A stretch of 64,000 nt of DNA from Allium sativum (GCA_030737875.1 CM060915.1:627070786-627134785); one strand, 5' to 3'; positions 34,579-45,277 are shown, counted from the first letter of the stretch. A program made the numbers and translations. The notes: generated from the letters alone by a model not told the origin.

Positions 34579-37522
34579 AATGCATACAGTCCTTCGTTGA
34601 ATATGTATATATATACATATACATATAGTGAATTGGCTCTTCACGTTATCTTTCCATCTTTTTCGTGTATAACAGCCTCTTTGCGTCCGTCTTTTCTCCC
34701 TCCTCGCTCACGCTACCCAAGCTTCGCTCACTTGTTTTGCCACCAGACAAAGTCGCGTCCCCTGCTCCGCTCTCCACCGGCTCCGCAAAGATTTGCGCCC
34801 CTTGCTTCTCTCTTCGACTATCAAAACCCCTGAGAGCCACCGAGCCTCCTCATCAGCTCATCCACATCACCACCCCAACTCGCTCCGCCATCTGAAGCCT
34901 GTAACGACCCCATCACCTCCGCCTCTCCCACTCCGACCTGCTGCCAGCTCCACCACAAACCCTAACTAGCTAAGCCATGAACCCTCCAACAACCAAATTC
35001 TAAGCTCCACTAGTCCACCTGCTTGCATCACTCAACCGCTTACCAAACATTCAGCCGCCCTTCACTGAAACTGCAGCCCCTCTCCGCCCAGACCCACTCA
35101 TTGACCTGACCGCCCAACTCCATCCAGGCGCCGCCATTCACTCCCGATCCCCATGCCGAGTCTACCACTGCCGAGTCTCCAAACCGACCCCATGATCCCC
35201 TTCTGAACCTGAAGCCATAGTCCCCTCCCGAAGCTTCCTCCTTTGTTTTGTTTGGCATGCGTACTGGGTGTGTGTTTATAGTATTTTGCGTGAGTTTTCT
35301 ATGGGTATATATATTTGGTTGTGTGTATTTTTACTATGTGTTCAAGCTTTGTGGGTGCGTGAGTTTGTTGTGATGGTGTGAGTTATGTTATTGTTTTGTG
35401 TGTGTGTGAGTGTTAGTTGTATGAGCGTTTATACTTATATATATGTGCGTGTGAGTTTTATATGTGCTTGCGTGGGTCTAGGTATGGGTTAGTTTGAGTG
35501 CATACGTGTGTGTATTGTTTGTGTGAGCGGATTTTGCGTTGAGTCAATTATATATATATATATATACACACACGATTTGGGGTGTTCTATAATCTATAAT
35601 ATATATTTATAATATATTTCGGTGTATTGTATACGCGAATACGGTTTTGTTGGGATGTATGGAGAACGTCGAATTTTAAATATATATATTATAAATTTAT
35701 TTTGTATTTACGAATATCGCAATATTTATATAATATTTTTGTGAAAAAATTTATTGTGTTTTATTTTGGTTAAATTGAGTCAGTATTGTGAGCCGAGGGT
35801 GGTGTTGAGTTTGAAATCGTTCCTAGACCCAATAACCGTACCGTTTCAAATCAAATAGCCGAGCCGATCCATTAAAAATTTTCCCGACCTCCTCTTATAA
35901 AAAAATATTGAGTGATATCGAGCTGAAGCCATTCTAAATCGTGCCTGGAAGTCATAATTTATTTCGGTGTCAACCAGTCTGCCATCTCCATTTCTATGCC
36001 ACGAAAGGTGAGTTTATCTCACACCTGACTTACGTTTTTCATGGATGTTAGATCAATAATGAACTGTTATATGAAATGTATAGGATTGCTGATAGAAATT
36101 GTTTGATTTAATATATGTGCACATTTCATATGTGACATGATATATTCATATGACACGTAGTTGCACTATTAATATATATGTTGTGATTGTTGTTTGTGAT
36201 TATTGATACCCTACTTTAGGAAAAATCACTAAGAGTTGAAATGATACATACCCAAATAGATAATAGAATAGGGAAAGATCTTTATGGGTTGAAATGATAG
36301 ACCTGAACAATTTTTACAGAATTTGTGATCGTGGGTTGAAATGATAGCCCGTAGAATTTTTATAAATTACGGGTTGAAATGATAAATATCTGTATCGCTT
36401 GACCATAGGTTAGAAAGCTATATATGGACACCGTCGGTCATGTTTTCGAAGTAAAGAGATTTGGAAAATTTCATCTTTTTTAAAATAATAACTTAATATT
36501 TAATATTTTATATTTATATTAAACTTGAATATTGTAAATGTTAAATTATATGTTTTAAAATGATTTTATGAGTATAGATTTAATTTGTATTTAAGATTTT
36601 ACTTATAATTTTATTTATCTTAAACCATATAATTTATTTCATATAAGTATTTTAATTTTATTATAATAAATATTTCTTTACATCTATTTTTATATTATTT
36701 TTTAAACCTTATATATATGTTTATAATATATATTCTAATTAATTTTAGAATTTTATAAACTTATATATATATATATCAATTTTCAAAATTAATTTTCTTA
36801 TATATATATATATATTTTATAAAACTTTAATAATAAATAGAAGATGGACAAGTAAGATTTACGATTTAAATTCGAGGTTTAAGATTTGGATTTGTATAAC
36901 AATATAATTTAACGAACGAACTGATATAAGATATGGATTTGAATTCGAATTGATTTGAACTTAAAAGAGATGAACCTAAAATTGTGAAATTGTTTTCGAA
37001 TTTGAATTTCCAAATTTAAGGAATGAATTTGAATTTATAATGGATATGAGATGAATTTGATTATAAATTAATTGAATGCAAATTTGAATTGGTTTAAATA
37101 TTGAAGCAACGAACTTGAATTGCGTAAAATGATGTTTCTCTGAATTTATAATAGATATACATTTAATTCGATTTTAAGATACCTAGTTTAAATTTGAATA
37201 TATATAAATTTTATATAGAATTGATTTTATAAATTATTTGGTTTTGAGTTAGGAAATTTATTGAATTAATTTATAAGAATGGTTATAGATCTTATAAATT
37301 GTTTGAATTGAATATGAGGCTTCAACTCAAATTTTAAGTAATGAATTTGAATAGGTCGATTTGAGTTAATATATTATATATTTGGTTTAAATTGAAACAT
37401 AAGATTTCGATTTGAATTATATAAATGATTAACATGTAAAAGTGTTTATTTTTTATGCTCATATTTTATCTTTATTGTAAATAAATAAATTTTACAGGAT
37501 ATTTTCGTATATTTTCACAGGT
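34579..37522 (+). mobile_element. LTR X, part 2 (continuation after element 2), interrupted by the Athila-like element
   Basis: A TATA-like AT run at 34603-34626 is followed by a pyrimidine-rich leader with CTCGCTCACGC and many CCCxxC blocks (34660-35240), then T/G-rich and AT-rich sequence. The segment GGTGAGTTTATCTCACACC near 36007 resembles the leader end of chromovirus LTRs. No primer site follows before 37523, where the Athila-like LTR begins, so the LTR is either cut there or is a solo remnant. Small frames in the leader are not conserved and I do not call genes. Confidence 0.45.
36233..36384 (+). repeat. Four direct copies of GRGTTGAAATGATA
   Basis: Copies at 36233, 36286, 36333 and 36371, spaced 53, 47 and 38 bases, with unrelated AT-rich spacers. 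The motif is kept while the spacers vary, which fits a binding site array better than plain tandem duplication. Confidence 0.75.
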
Positions 37523-38337
37523 TGTTCATCAATCCTCATGCACCCCTAAAAAGAAAAGATATTACACAAGAAGAAGATCAATTTTGAAGATTTTATCCTA
37601 TGTGCTTTTGGAGACTAATAAGCGTCCTTGTTTGGAAGAATTAACCACATGCAAATCTTTTGTCAATCAATCAGCCACATGGAAGATTTGGAAGATATTC
37701 ACCATGATATGCTTAGATATTCTTAAAGATTACTTCCAAACAAGCTTAGTCAAGAAAGGCATGTGATATGATAATAATTCTTGGAGAAGAGGCCCATATA
37801 TTCATAGATCTGATTAGGGTTTGGCCAATCTCACCTATAAATATACGTTGTAACCAATGTAAAGAGATATGCCATTATTTTGTATTCTCTTTTATTCTAA
37901 ATAAAGTTTTCTTCATTCTAGTTTTATTGTTCTTTTCTTTCATAACAATTTGTGTGTCTACTCAATTAGTTTTGGTAGAACACATATTGTTATTTTTCTT
38001 TTATTATTGCATGTTAGCGATTGACTATTTGATTAGGTTCAACGGCAATCCTACTTTTAATTTTATATTATTGTTCTAGTTGTTATTTTCTTTTTTCTAG
38101 TAATTGGTTCATTTAATTGTTGAATTTGATATTGATCTGATTAGATTCTGATCCATAGTAAATTAAATAGCATCAATTCAAAACCATCTCCAAAATATTG
38201 TCTAACTCGCCTAAGAATATTTATATAATAAAATTTAAAACACTCCATGTGATTCGACCTACATATTACACGATCTGTGCACTTGTAGTATTTATTTTAA
38301 AATTCACGCTTTTCTAGTTCTTTGAAAGCGACGAACA
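37523..38337 (+). repeat. Athila-like 5' LTR (about 815 bases)
   Basis: The end is fixed by the primer site six bases later and reads GACGAACA. The start TGTTCATC is its inverted match with one difference, so 37523 is a good start choice although no second LTR is available. Inside are TATAAATA at 37836 and AATAAA at 37900. The preceding five bases are CAGGT; the matching duplication would lie outside the window. Athila LTRs are commonly longer than this. Confidence 0.65.
37836..37843 (+). promoter_or_regulatory. TATA box of the Athila-like LTR
   Basis: TATAAATA within CACCTATAAATATACG, followed 57 bases later by AATAAA (37900), which fits a short R region. Confidence 0.55.
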
Positions 38338-38343
38338 AGTTTT

Positions 38344-38361
38344 TGGCGCTGTTGCCGGGGA
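38344..38361 (+). promoter_or_regulatory. Athila-type primer-binding site
   Basis: TGGCGCTGTTGCCGGGGA is the signature primer site found after 5' LTRs of plant Athila/Tat-type elements; it differs at one base from the common TGGCGCCGTTGCCGGGGA. Confidence 0.9.
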
Positions 38362-38533
38362 GGCAACAATTAAGTTTTATTATTTATTTAATTTCTGATT
38401 CGTGTTAGTTTTTATTTTATCTTTTGTTTTCTTTTATATATAGCAAAAATTCTTGATTGGATAGATTTGGTGTTGTCAATGATACCGTAATCTTCCAAAT
38501 AAGAACAAAAAAATTGTCAAATTTCATTGATTT
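38362..38533 (+). other. Athila-like leader, first part
   Basis: T-rich untranslated sequence between the primer site and the element 3 insertion; it resumes at 48549. Confidence 0.7.
38529..38533. repeat. Target-site duplication GATTT, left copy (element 3)
   Basis: It precedes the LTR start TGTAACAACCCG and equals 48544-48548. Confidence 0.93.
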
Positions 38534-38812
38534 TGTAACAACCCGTATTTTAATAGCATGTTAAAACCATAAATCAAGGCAGAATTAAATTTTAAAATAA
38601 GAATCAGGGAAAATGGGCTGCGCCATTGCGTTTGTCTCGAAATTCTGCTTAGGATAGTGTCCGAGTTTTCAAAAAACGGAGTCCGTATGAAGGAGATATA
38701 ATCCTTCGATTTTTCAAGGATTTTCAGAACCGAAAAATAGCTCGAATTCGAATTTGAAATTCGAATTCAAACCCAGCGCAAACTGGGTGGGAATTTTCCT
38801 GCCCAGGACCAG

Positions 38813-38850
38813 GTCGACCTCCCAGGGGCCAGGTCGACCCTGTGGTCGAC
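38813..38850 (+). promoter_or_regulatory. GTCGAC palindrome cluster, 3 copies (element 3 5' LTR)
   Basis: GTCGAC at 38813, 38833 and 38845, mostly within GGTCGACC, about 85-120 bases before the TATA box. The 3' LTR has six copies and the solo LTR nine. A direct GAATTCGAA-type palindrome precedes it near 38752. A position just upstream of TATA suggests an enhancer-like site array, but no factor can be named. Confidence 0.6.
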
Positions 38851-38933
38851 CTGGTGCTGAAACCCAGTTTTGAGCCTGGGTTCATTCTGATGTTTTTGGT
38901 CTTGTTTTCAGTCTAGATTCGTTCGTCTAATCC

Positions 38934-38940
38934 TATATAG
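38934..38940 (+). promoter_or_regulatory. TATA box of element 3 5' LTR
   Basis: TATATAG in CCTATATAGACAGCCC. The 3' LTR and the solo LTR have TATATAAA at the same place (45083 and 51673), so this copy carries a changed box. Confidence 0.6.
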
Positions 38941-40117
38941 ACAGCCCCTAACCCCATTCTCTTTACACCATTTTATTCTCTCCTGATGCTGCCTCTGAAA
39001 TAATTGAAATAAATAAATTAAAATAAAACACGAAGACTATTTCTTGAAGATTACGGCTAGGAATTGCATATTGTGGTTGTTAGACTAGAGCTTCGATTCT
39101 GCTTTCTAAATTCTCGACCCACGCACTGTAAGTTCAAGTTTCTTTTAGATCTAAATATTTAATTATAATATGGCCATGGAATAAAGTGGAATTGGATTTA
39201 AGTATGTTTATCGATTCTAACCTATTTCTGTTGCTTCTTGAATCTTGAGTTTTGAGTCTTGTCTATCTTTATTTTCATGTCAATTTCATGATCTATTCAG
39301 CCCGTCATAAATAAGTTTTCTTGATTCATGTTGATATTATTATCAAGTTGTAATCTTCATGCCTGTGATGATGTTTTTCTCTCTGATCTTGTTTTTATGC
39401 AAAATTCTATCTTCCCCTATTTATTTTCTTTTGATGAACCTTGGTCAATTTCGGACCTAGGCCTAAACCGCGATTTGCGTACGATTGAATACGGGGAAAT
39501 ATTGGGATAATACCTATTTTGATATATGAGTTGGGTGGAATTGATGGCATAACATAAAAATTGGATATTTGGGTATTACTACCATTAACATGAAATTGGA
39601 TATTTGGGTATTATCATTATAATGGTAACTGCAAGAATGGGGATTGGCATATGTAATTTGACTTGGATCTTGATATATGTAATTTGTCTAGAACTTGATA
39701 TGTGTAAATTGGCATAAAATTGGCACACATGTAAAATGGCATGAATTGAACATATGTGAATTCGGTATGAATTGAGCATATGTAAAACTGACATGTAATC
39801 TAGAACTTGGGCATATGTTAATTATATAAAATTTGGAGTAGAAACATATATGATAATTTATGACTTGGAAGAAGTTTAATATGAACGCGCCTAAGTTGGG
39901 TTTTGGGTAGTTGGCATGTATCGTAAATAAAAGGCTATAACTTGGCATAACTTTATAGTGAATTATGATAATACTTTGGGAATATGTTTGGGGCAAAAAC
40001 GTGAATTATGAACTTGGTAATTGGCATATAACTGGAAATATGAACGTGGTTGATACATGACCATGAATATGAATATGAACACGAACGTGAACATGGCTAA
40101 CTCGAGGTTGGGTTGAG

Positions 40118-40277
40118 TTTGCAGTGTAATTCTGCCAGGAACCGCCCGGTATATCCAGTGACTGCAAATAATAAGATCCAATGTGAGAAGTTAGTCATAT
40201 CATGCTTAAATCCGAGGTTAGACTGAGTTGTGGTGTAATTCTGCCTGGAACCGCCCGGCATATCCAGTGACCGCAAC
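40118..40277 (+). repeat. Two 51-base hairpins, period 109 (element 3 5' LTR)
   Basis: Unit 1 (40118-40168) has outer arms TTTGCAGT/ACTGCAAA; unit 2 (40227-40277) has GTTGTGGT/ACCGCAAC with one G-U pair. An inner stem TGCCNGG/CCCGGYA surrounds the loop AACCG, with the variable base at an unpaired position. The units are also at 46262 and 46371 in the 3' LTR and 53156 and 53267 in the solo LTR, always 51 bases. Confidence 0.7.
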
Positions 40278-40351
40278 AACAGGTCTAATGTGAGTGGTTG
40301 ATGCATTAATAATTAATTAATGCCAATAAACAGACATGCTAAGAATGGAAA

Positions 40352-41135
40352 GGCTAAGTAATATGACTAGACTAATGACACTTAACCAATACGACATGAA
40401 TAGGTGGGTTAAGTAAACCTGAACTTGATTGCTTGAGAACATTTAACCATTTTAACATGTTAGTTTGACAAGTGGGCAGGGTAAAGCAAATTGAGGACAC
40501 TCAACTAATACAACATTTTAATTAGACAAGTGGGTGCGGTTTAGAAGATTAATAGCACTTAATCAACATAATATGATAAGTGGGTGGGTTAAGTTAACTT
40601 GAATTGATTGATATCACTTAACCGATATGACATCATACACTGGTGGGTTAAGTTGACACAAGGGAGAACACTTAACCAATGTAACATGACGCGTGGCAGG
40701 GTTAAGTCAACTTGAACACATAGATATTACTTAACCAACTTGACATGATACAGGGGCGGGTTAAGTCATGAACCACTTGAATATACTGAACCAATTTGAC
40801 ACGATGATTTGGTAGGGTTAAGTCATGAACCGCTTGAATATACTTAACCAATTTGACATGATGATTTGGTAGGGTTAAGTCATGAACCGCTTGAATATAC
40901 TTAACCAATTTGACATGATGATTTGGTAGGGTTAAGTCATGAACCGCTTGAATATACTTAACCAACTTGACACATGATTCGTTGGGCTAAGTCATGAACT
41001 TGAACGACAACACTTAGCCAATTCGACATGACATGTAGGCAGGTTAAGTCACGAACTTGAATGACAACACTTAACCAACTTGACATGCTAGAGTAATAAG
41101 GGTTAAGCCAGGAATTTAAATGACAACACTTAACC
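40352..41135 (+). repeat. Hairpin array with GGTTAAGT/ACTTAACC arms, including 57-base tandem repeats
   Basis: Clear hairpins are at 40407-40448 (one G-U pair), 40587-40623, 40646-40677, 40700-40736, the four 57-base repeats starting 40758, 40815, 40872 and 40929, then 40985-41019 (arms GGCTAAGT/ACTTAGCC), 41042-41076 and 41101-41135. Loops vary in length and sequence while the arms are kept. One unit changed both arms together. Confidence 0.75.
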
Positions 41136-42285
41136 TGTTGGACGGAAAACCCTAGTTACGCGGTCCATTTCAGCAGTAACCCACATAGATGTATCAAGAT
41201 ACCCTAGAACTAGGCAGGGTGGGGCACGATTACTGGGCTGATTGTAAGCGACCAGAACGACGACTGAGTTGGTGCGCCAGTGCAGTTTAAGGCGGACTAT
41301 GGTCGTGCACGTAGTATGGAGTTGAAAAAGCAGGCATTGGGCATCAATAGGTTTACACTGTGCGTGCTTGATTCGTGTCGGGGGTTGGCACCCTAGGGCT
41401 TGATACACCCTATGGTGGACTTAGCACAGGTAACTACATTCGTGATAGGGCCGTATGACACAGACACATGAATGAGCTAGGACTTGTAGGGAGCCGATCG
41501 ATTAATAGATCGTTTCGTGAGACCAAGTAATGGGTCATTTCATGACATTGGGCAAGGGATCATTTCATAGTCAACACATGACACGGATTGGGATGCTAGT
41601 ACGGGTGGTGCAGAGCAAATGGATATCACTGAAATATTTTAATGATGAAACTTAGAAATCTTGCGATGTTATACTTGATAGAAACCTTGCGATGTGATAC
41701 CTGGTAGGAACCTTGTGATGCCACTCTTGATAGGAATTATGGGATGTTATACCTGATTCATCGTGCCTGTAGCTTATCTTGTCATCATGCTTATGTTTAT
41801 TTTTAGTTTATTCATGCCATGTTATCTTTACCTGTTTTTATGCTGAAAGTCACTAGGACTTACTCAGTCTTTATGACTGACCCATTTTGTTTCGCCTCTT
41901 TTTCTTCCGTTTCCCCCCCTGGTTCGCAGGGTGGGAATGCAGCTTAGTTCGGATCTTACCAAGCTCCAAGGCTCTTTCATGTACGGCTTGGATTTCTCTT
42001 GGCTATGGCTTGCTTTGCTTTATTGGGGAATATCACAATTTATTTTTATGCTTCTTTGTTTTTGAGCAAGACAGATATTTTAGCTATGAAAGTGGGTATT
42101 GGAAGTTGATGGGCTTTTATTGTAAACAATTATATTTAATAAATGATTTGAAGTACTTCTACTTTACTTTCCGCTGTTTTATATATGTCTGTCTTGTAAT
42201 ATTTATGTTCCAGTACTCATAATGCTCCATTGAAGTTAAGGCATTCCCTTTGTGAGCGACCTTGACGGATGTGGGGTGTTACATT

Positions 42286-42297
42286 TGGTATCAGAGC
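42286..42297 (+). promoter_or_regulatory. Primer-binding site of element 3, initiator tRNA-Met
   Basis: TGGTATCAGAGC two bases after the LTR end TTACA. Confidence 0.92.
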
Positions 42298-44634
42298 AGA
42301 AGGTTGCCAGACTGGGCAAAAGCTTTTAAAAACCTTCTGAAATTATTTTCAAAACGTTTACATAGAAGCATTTTTTTAAGAAAAGTTTTGTTTTACGAAA
42401 GGCATATTCCCCAAAGCCATATGCGCTGTCTTTTGATTCTTTCTTTGAGTCTCCTCTTTTTTTTCATAGTTTGTGGGCATACGACACATGTAGGAAGGCA
42501 AAGAAGTGCCTAACCTCCATCAGTAGCCGCAGTAGTTTCATCTGCGATTAATCTTATTACAAGCTTTGTAGGGTTGCCGTGCGAGGGAGGTAGCTTTCGA
42601 GGAACTTGTCAACAAGCTATACAAGGATAGTAAGAACGAGAATAAAGAACACAAGCATAAGGATGAGAAACTTGTTGAAATGGCTTAATCCATGAAGGAG
42701 GAAAAAGGTGAAAGGAAAGAGGCCAAAGTGAAAGAATAATAAAACCCATGACAAGAAAGAGTATCGTTAGTATGGTAAAAAGGGACATGTAGTTAAGTAT
42801 TATAGGACAAGGACAAGGGCAAAGGACAAGATCGTCGAGAGGGCAATTGTATGCTCTCACTACTAGCATACCTAAGAGAGGTGGTAACGTTTCTGTTAAA
42901 AGTTTAGCTTTTCTTTTCTATCATATCGTGGGAACTTTGTTTTTGTACATCGCATCCTTTTAATTCTGCTTTGATAGTTGAGTCTCTGCACCTTAGTACT
43001 AGCGTGGTAGAGGATCCCATTTTTTCTCAAATCCTTTTGGGGAATCAGCTCATTTATTCATGACTTGTTTGGATTTGAGAATGTCTATGCTAAGTGTTGA
43101 GTTTAGAAGAAATGCTTATGTTTTTGGGCTATGGGTTGATTCTAGGGATGGAGTGGTTATCCAGAAATGGTATCATTCTCGAGTATGAAAAGAGGGTAGT
43201 TAGACTCTTGACTTGCCTCGGTAATGCCCTCGAAGTCTAGTGTAACCCTTAGGGTTCTTCCATGCTTAGTTACCTAGAATCTCTTGATACATTTACTGAT
43301 CCGCTCGAGTAGTGTTCGCCACTAAGGCAGATGGTTCATTTCGCTTATGCATGAGTTATAGAAAATCACCTTAGTTAGTACATTTGGCAACATGGTTGAC
43401 ATCTGTTTATTTTCAAGAGATAGTTCTTCTGCGTGGAATACCTTATAGTGAGTAAACGAGATCCAGGATTCACTAGTGAATTTTGGAGAGCTTGCATGAA
43501 ACCATGAGTACGCAGTTATGTTTGAGCCAAGTATACTAGAAGGAGAATAAGTGAAAGTGGAACAAGAGGCAACAGTGAAATGAGTTCCAACTCATATTTT
43601 GGAACAAGAATTAAGAAGCTACGAAATTGTGAAGTTAAAGACGGTCAAAGCACAATGGAGTTAAGCTCAGGGAAATGCGACTTAGAAGATTGAAGACTAG
43701 ATATGCGCATCATATTTCTTTTTAAGAGTATATCCTTGACCCCTCTTTTCCTGTAGAGCTTACTTGCATGCTATCTTTTATGTAAATCCTCTCGGACCTA
43801 TTCTCAATCCTATTTCTGTTGCAAACCCCATAGGGAGTATGACTCATCTGTTAGTAATACATATTGGGGCTTGAGGGTGTTCGTTGGGTTGACTAAACTT
43901 TTTGGGTTTTATAGGATATGGGTTAGTTTTAGGAAGGGATTTCTTGTGACCTAAAAGGAGTCCATCATGCTTAGTTTCGTAGAAACATATATATTGGTTG
44001 GGTTGAGTAATCCTTTGGGTGTCAGTCTGATGTTGATTTCGGTCTTCGGGGATGGTGCTTAGGGAGTTCTTCTCCTAATCAGTATATATGTGACCTAGAT
44101 TTCAAGTTTTGACATTGCCTAATGGGCACAAAGTTTTTACTTGCTTCTATCATTCGACTATATCTTTAGGTAGGAACAATTGGGTGTAAACATGTGTTTG
44201 AGACATGTTATGATTGATGGTTGCAAGTGGTGGATGCATATACATGCACATTAGACACTAGATCGGCTCAGTCACCTTTCATATTGCATATGAATGAGTG
44301 TTTATACTTGTTTATGGATGAAATTGAATGTGTTATCATGTGAATGTTGCATATGGATGGATGTTTGTGCACACATATAGTGTTTATGTGACTAGGACTA
44401 TTTGCATACATGTTGGACTCATGGCACTAAACATATTTTGCATTAAGAAGATCAATCAGGCCTGATCATTTGCATTAGATAAGGAACATATACACACACC
44501 TTTTGCATATGTTCATATAGCATTAGAAATCTTTTAAGCACAATGATTGCTTGTGAATTATGTTTTGAGTAGATGGATGATGGATGGTAGGACACATTCT
44601 TCTTAACTTGAAGATTTCGGGGACGAAATCCTAC

Positions 44635-44647
44635 AAGGAGGGGAGAA
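44635..44647 (+). promoter_or_regulatory. Polypurine tract of element 3
   Basis: AAGGAGGGGAGAA directly before the 3' LTR; it follows GGGGACGAAATCC, the typical end of the pol frame region in this group. Confidence 0.9.
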
Positions 44648-44926
44648 TGTAACAAACCGTATTTTAATAACATGTTAAAACCATAAATCAAGGAAGAATT
44701 AATTTATAAATAAGAATTAGGTAAAATGGTCTGCGCCATTGCGTTCGTCTCGAAATTCTACTTGGAAATGAGTTCGAGTTTTCGAAAAACGGAGTACGTA
44801 TGAGGGAGATATGATCCTCCGAAGTTTCAAGGATTTTCAGAACCGAAAAACAGCTCGAATTCGAATTCGAAATTCGAATTCAAACCCCAGCACAGACTGG
44901 GCGGGAATTTTCACGCCCAGGACCAG

Positions 44927-45000
44927 GTCGACCTGGGGGTCGACACTATGGTCGACCTCCCAGGGGCGAGGTCGACCCTATGGTCGACCTGGGGGTCGAC
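44927..45000 (+). promoter_or_regulatory. GTCGAC palindrome cluster, 6 copies (element 3 3' LTR)
   Basis: GTCGAC at 44927, 44939, 44951, 44971, 44983 and 44995, with 12-20 base spacing, ending 83 bases before TATATAAA. Confidence 0.6.
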
Positions 45001-45277
45001 CTGGTGCCGAAACCTAGTTTTGAGCCTGGGTTCATTCTGATGTTTTTGGTCCCGTTTTCAGTCTAGATTCGTTCGTCTATCCTATATAAACAGCCCCCTA
45101 ACCCCATTCTCTTTACACCATTTTATTCTCTCCTTATCCTGCCTCTGAAATAATTGAAAAAAATAAATTAAAATAAAACATGAAGACTATTTCTTGAAGA
45201 TTACGGCTAGGAATTGCATATTGGGGTTGTTCGACTAGAGCTTCGATTCTGCTTTCTAAATTCTCGATCCGTCCACT

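Larger units (their letters stand above)
39128..41929 (+). other. Candidate intron inside the element 3 5' LTR
   Basis: The 5' site CTGTAAGT lies about 165 bases after the predicted transcription start. The 3' site TTCGCAG ends at 41929 after a long pyrimidine tract (41889-41920). Both sites are kept in the 3' LTR (45278-48189) and in the diverged solo LTR (51941-54283, CTCAG). The intron would hold nearly all repeats and hairpins. Splicing is inferred from the sites only. Confidence 0.5.
38534..42283 (+). repeat. Element 3 5' LTR (3.75 kb)
   Basis: It starts TGTAACAACCCGTATTTT and ends GGGGTGTTACA. In order it contains three GTCGAC palindromes, a TATA-like box, GTAAGT at 39128, two 51-base hairpins (40118, 40227), the GGTTAAGT hairpin array (40352-41135) with four 57-base repeats, and a polypyrimidine tract with CAG at 41927-41929. 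Frames such as 40702-40965 (minus) encode 19-residue repeats only because the DNA has a 57-base period. Confidence 0.95.
42284..44647 (+). pseudogene. Element 3 internal region with fragments of gag, protease, RT and integrase
   Basis: The region has several broken pieces in order. A zinc knuckle at 42764-42805 keeps its CX2CX4HX4C spacing, but all three cysteine positions read tyrosine. A protease end ILGMEWLSRNGIILEY is at 43139-43208. An RT piece with ADGSFRLCMSYRK is at 43312-43365. An integrase core piece FQEIVLLRGIP, then VSKRDPGFTSEFW, is at about 43411-43497; its catalytic aspartate is lysine. RT and integrase pieces are adjacent, so about 1.5 kb of pol has been deleted. A segment near 44028-44058 resembles part of the element 1 LTR. 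Confidence 0.8.

Noticed and set aside
34597..35258. Several overlapping frames of 60-80 codons in LTR X
   Set aside because: They are overlapping in both strands within a C-rich leader, with no domain and no codon pattern.
35344..35355. AGCTT after CA as a possible end and target duplication for LTR X
   Set aside because: CA followed by AGCTT also occurs near 34723, and neither site has an LTR-like end such as TTACA, so the match is not informative.
40702..40965. Open frame on the minus strand with perfect 19-residue repeats, also at 46845-47222
   Set aside because: The peptide repeat is a direct result of the 57-base DNA repeat, whose length is a multiple of three. It lies in an LTR and has no start context or domain.
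40758..40985. Regularly spaced repeats resembling a CRISPR array
   Set aside because: The 57-base units are tandem without unique spacers, lie in a plant LTR, and no cas gene is present.
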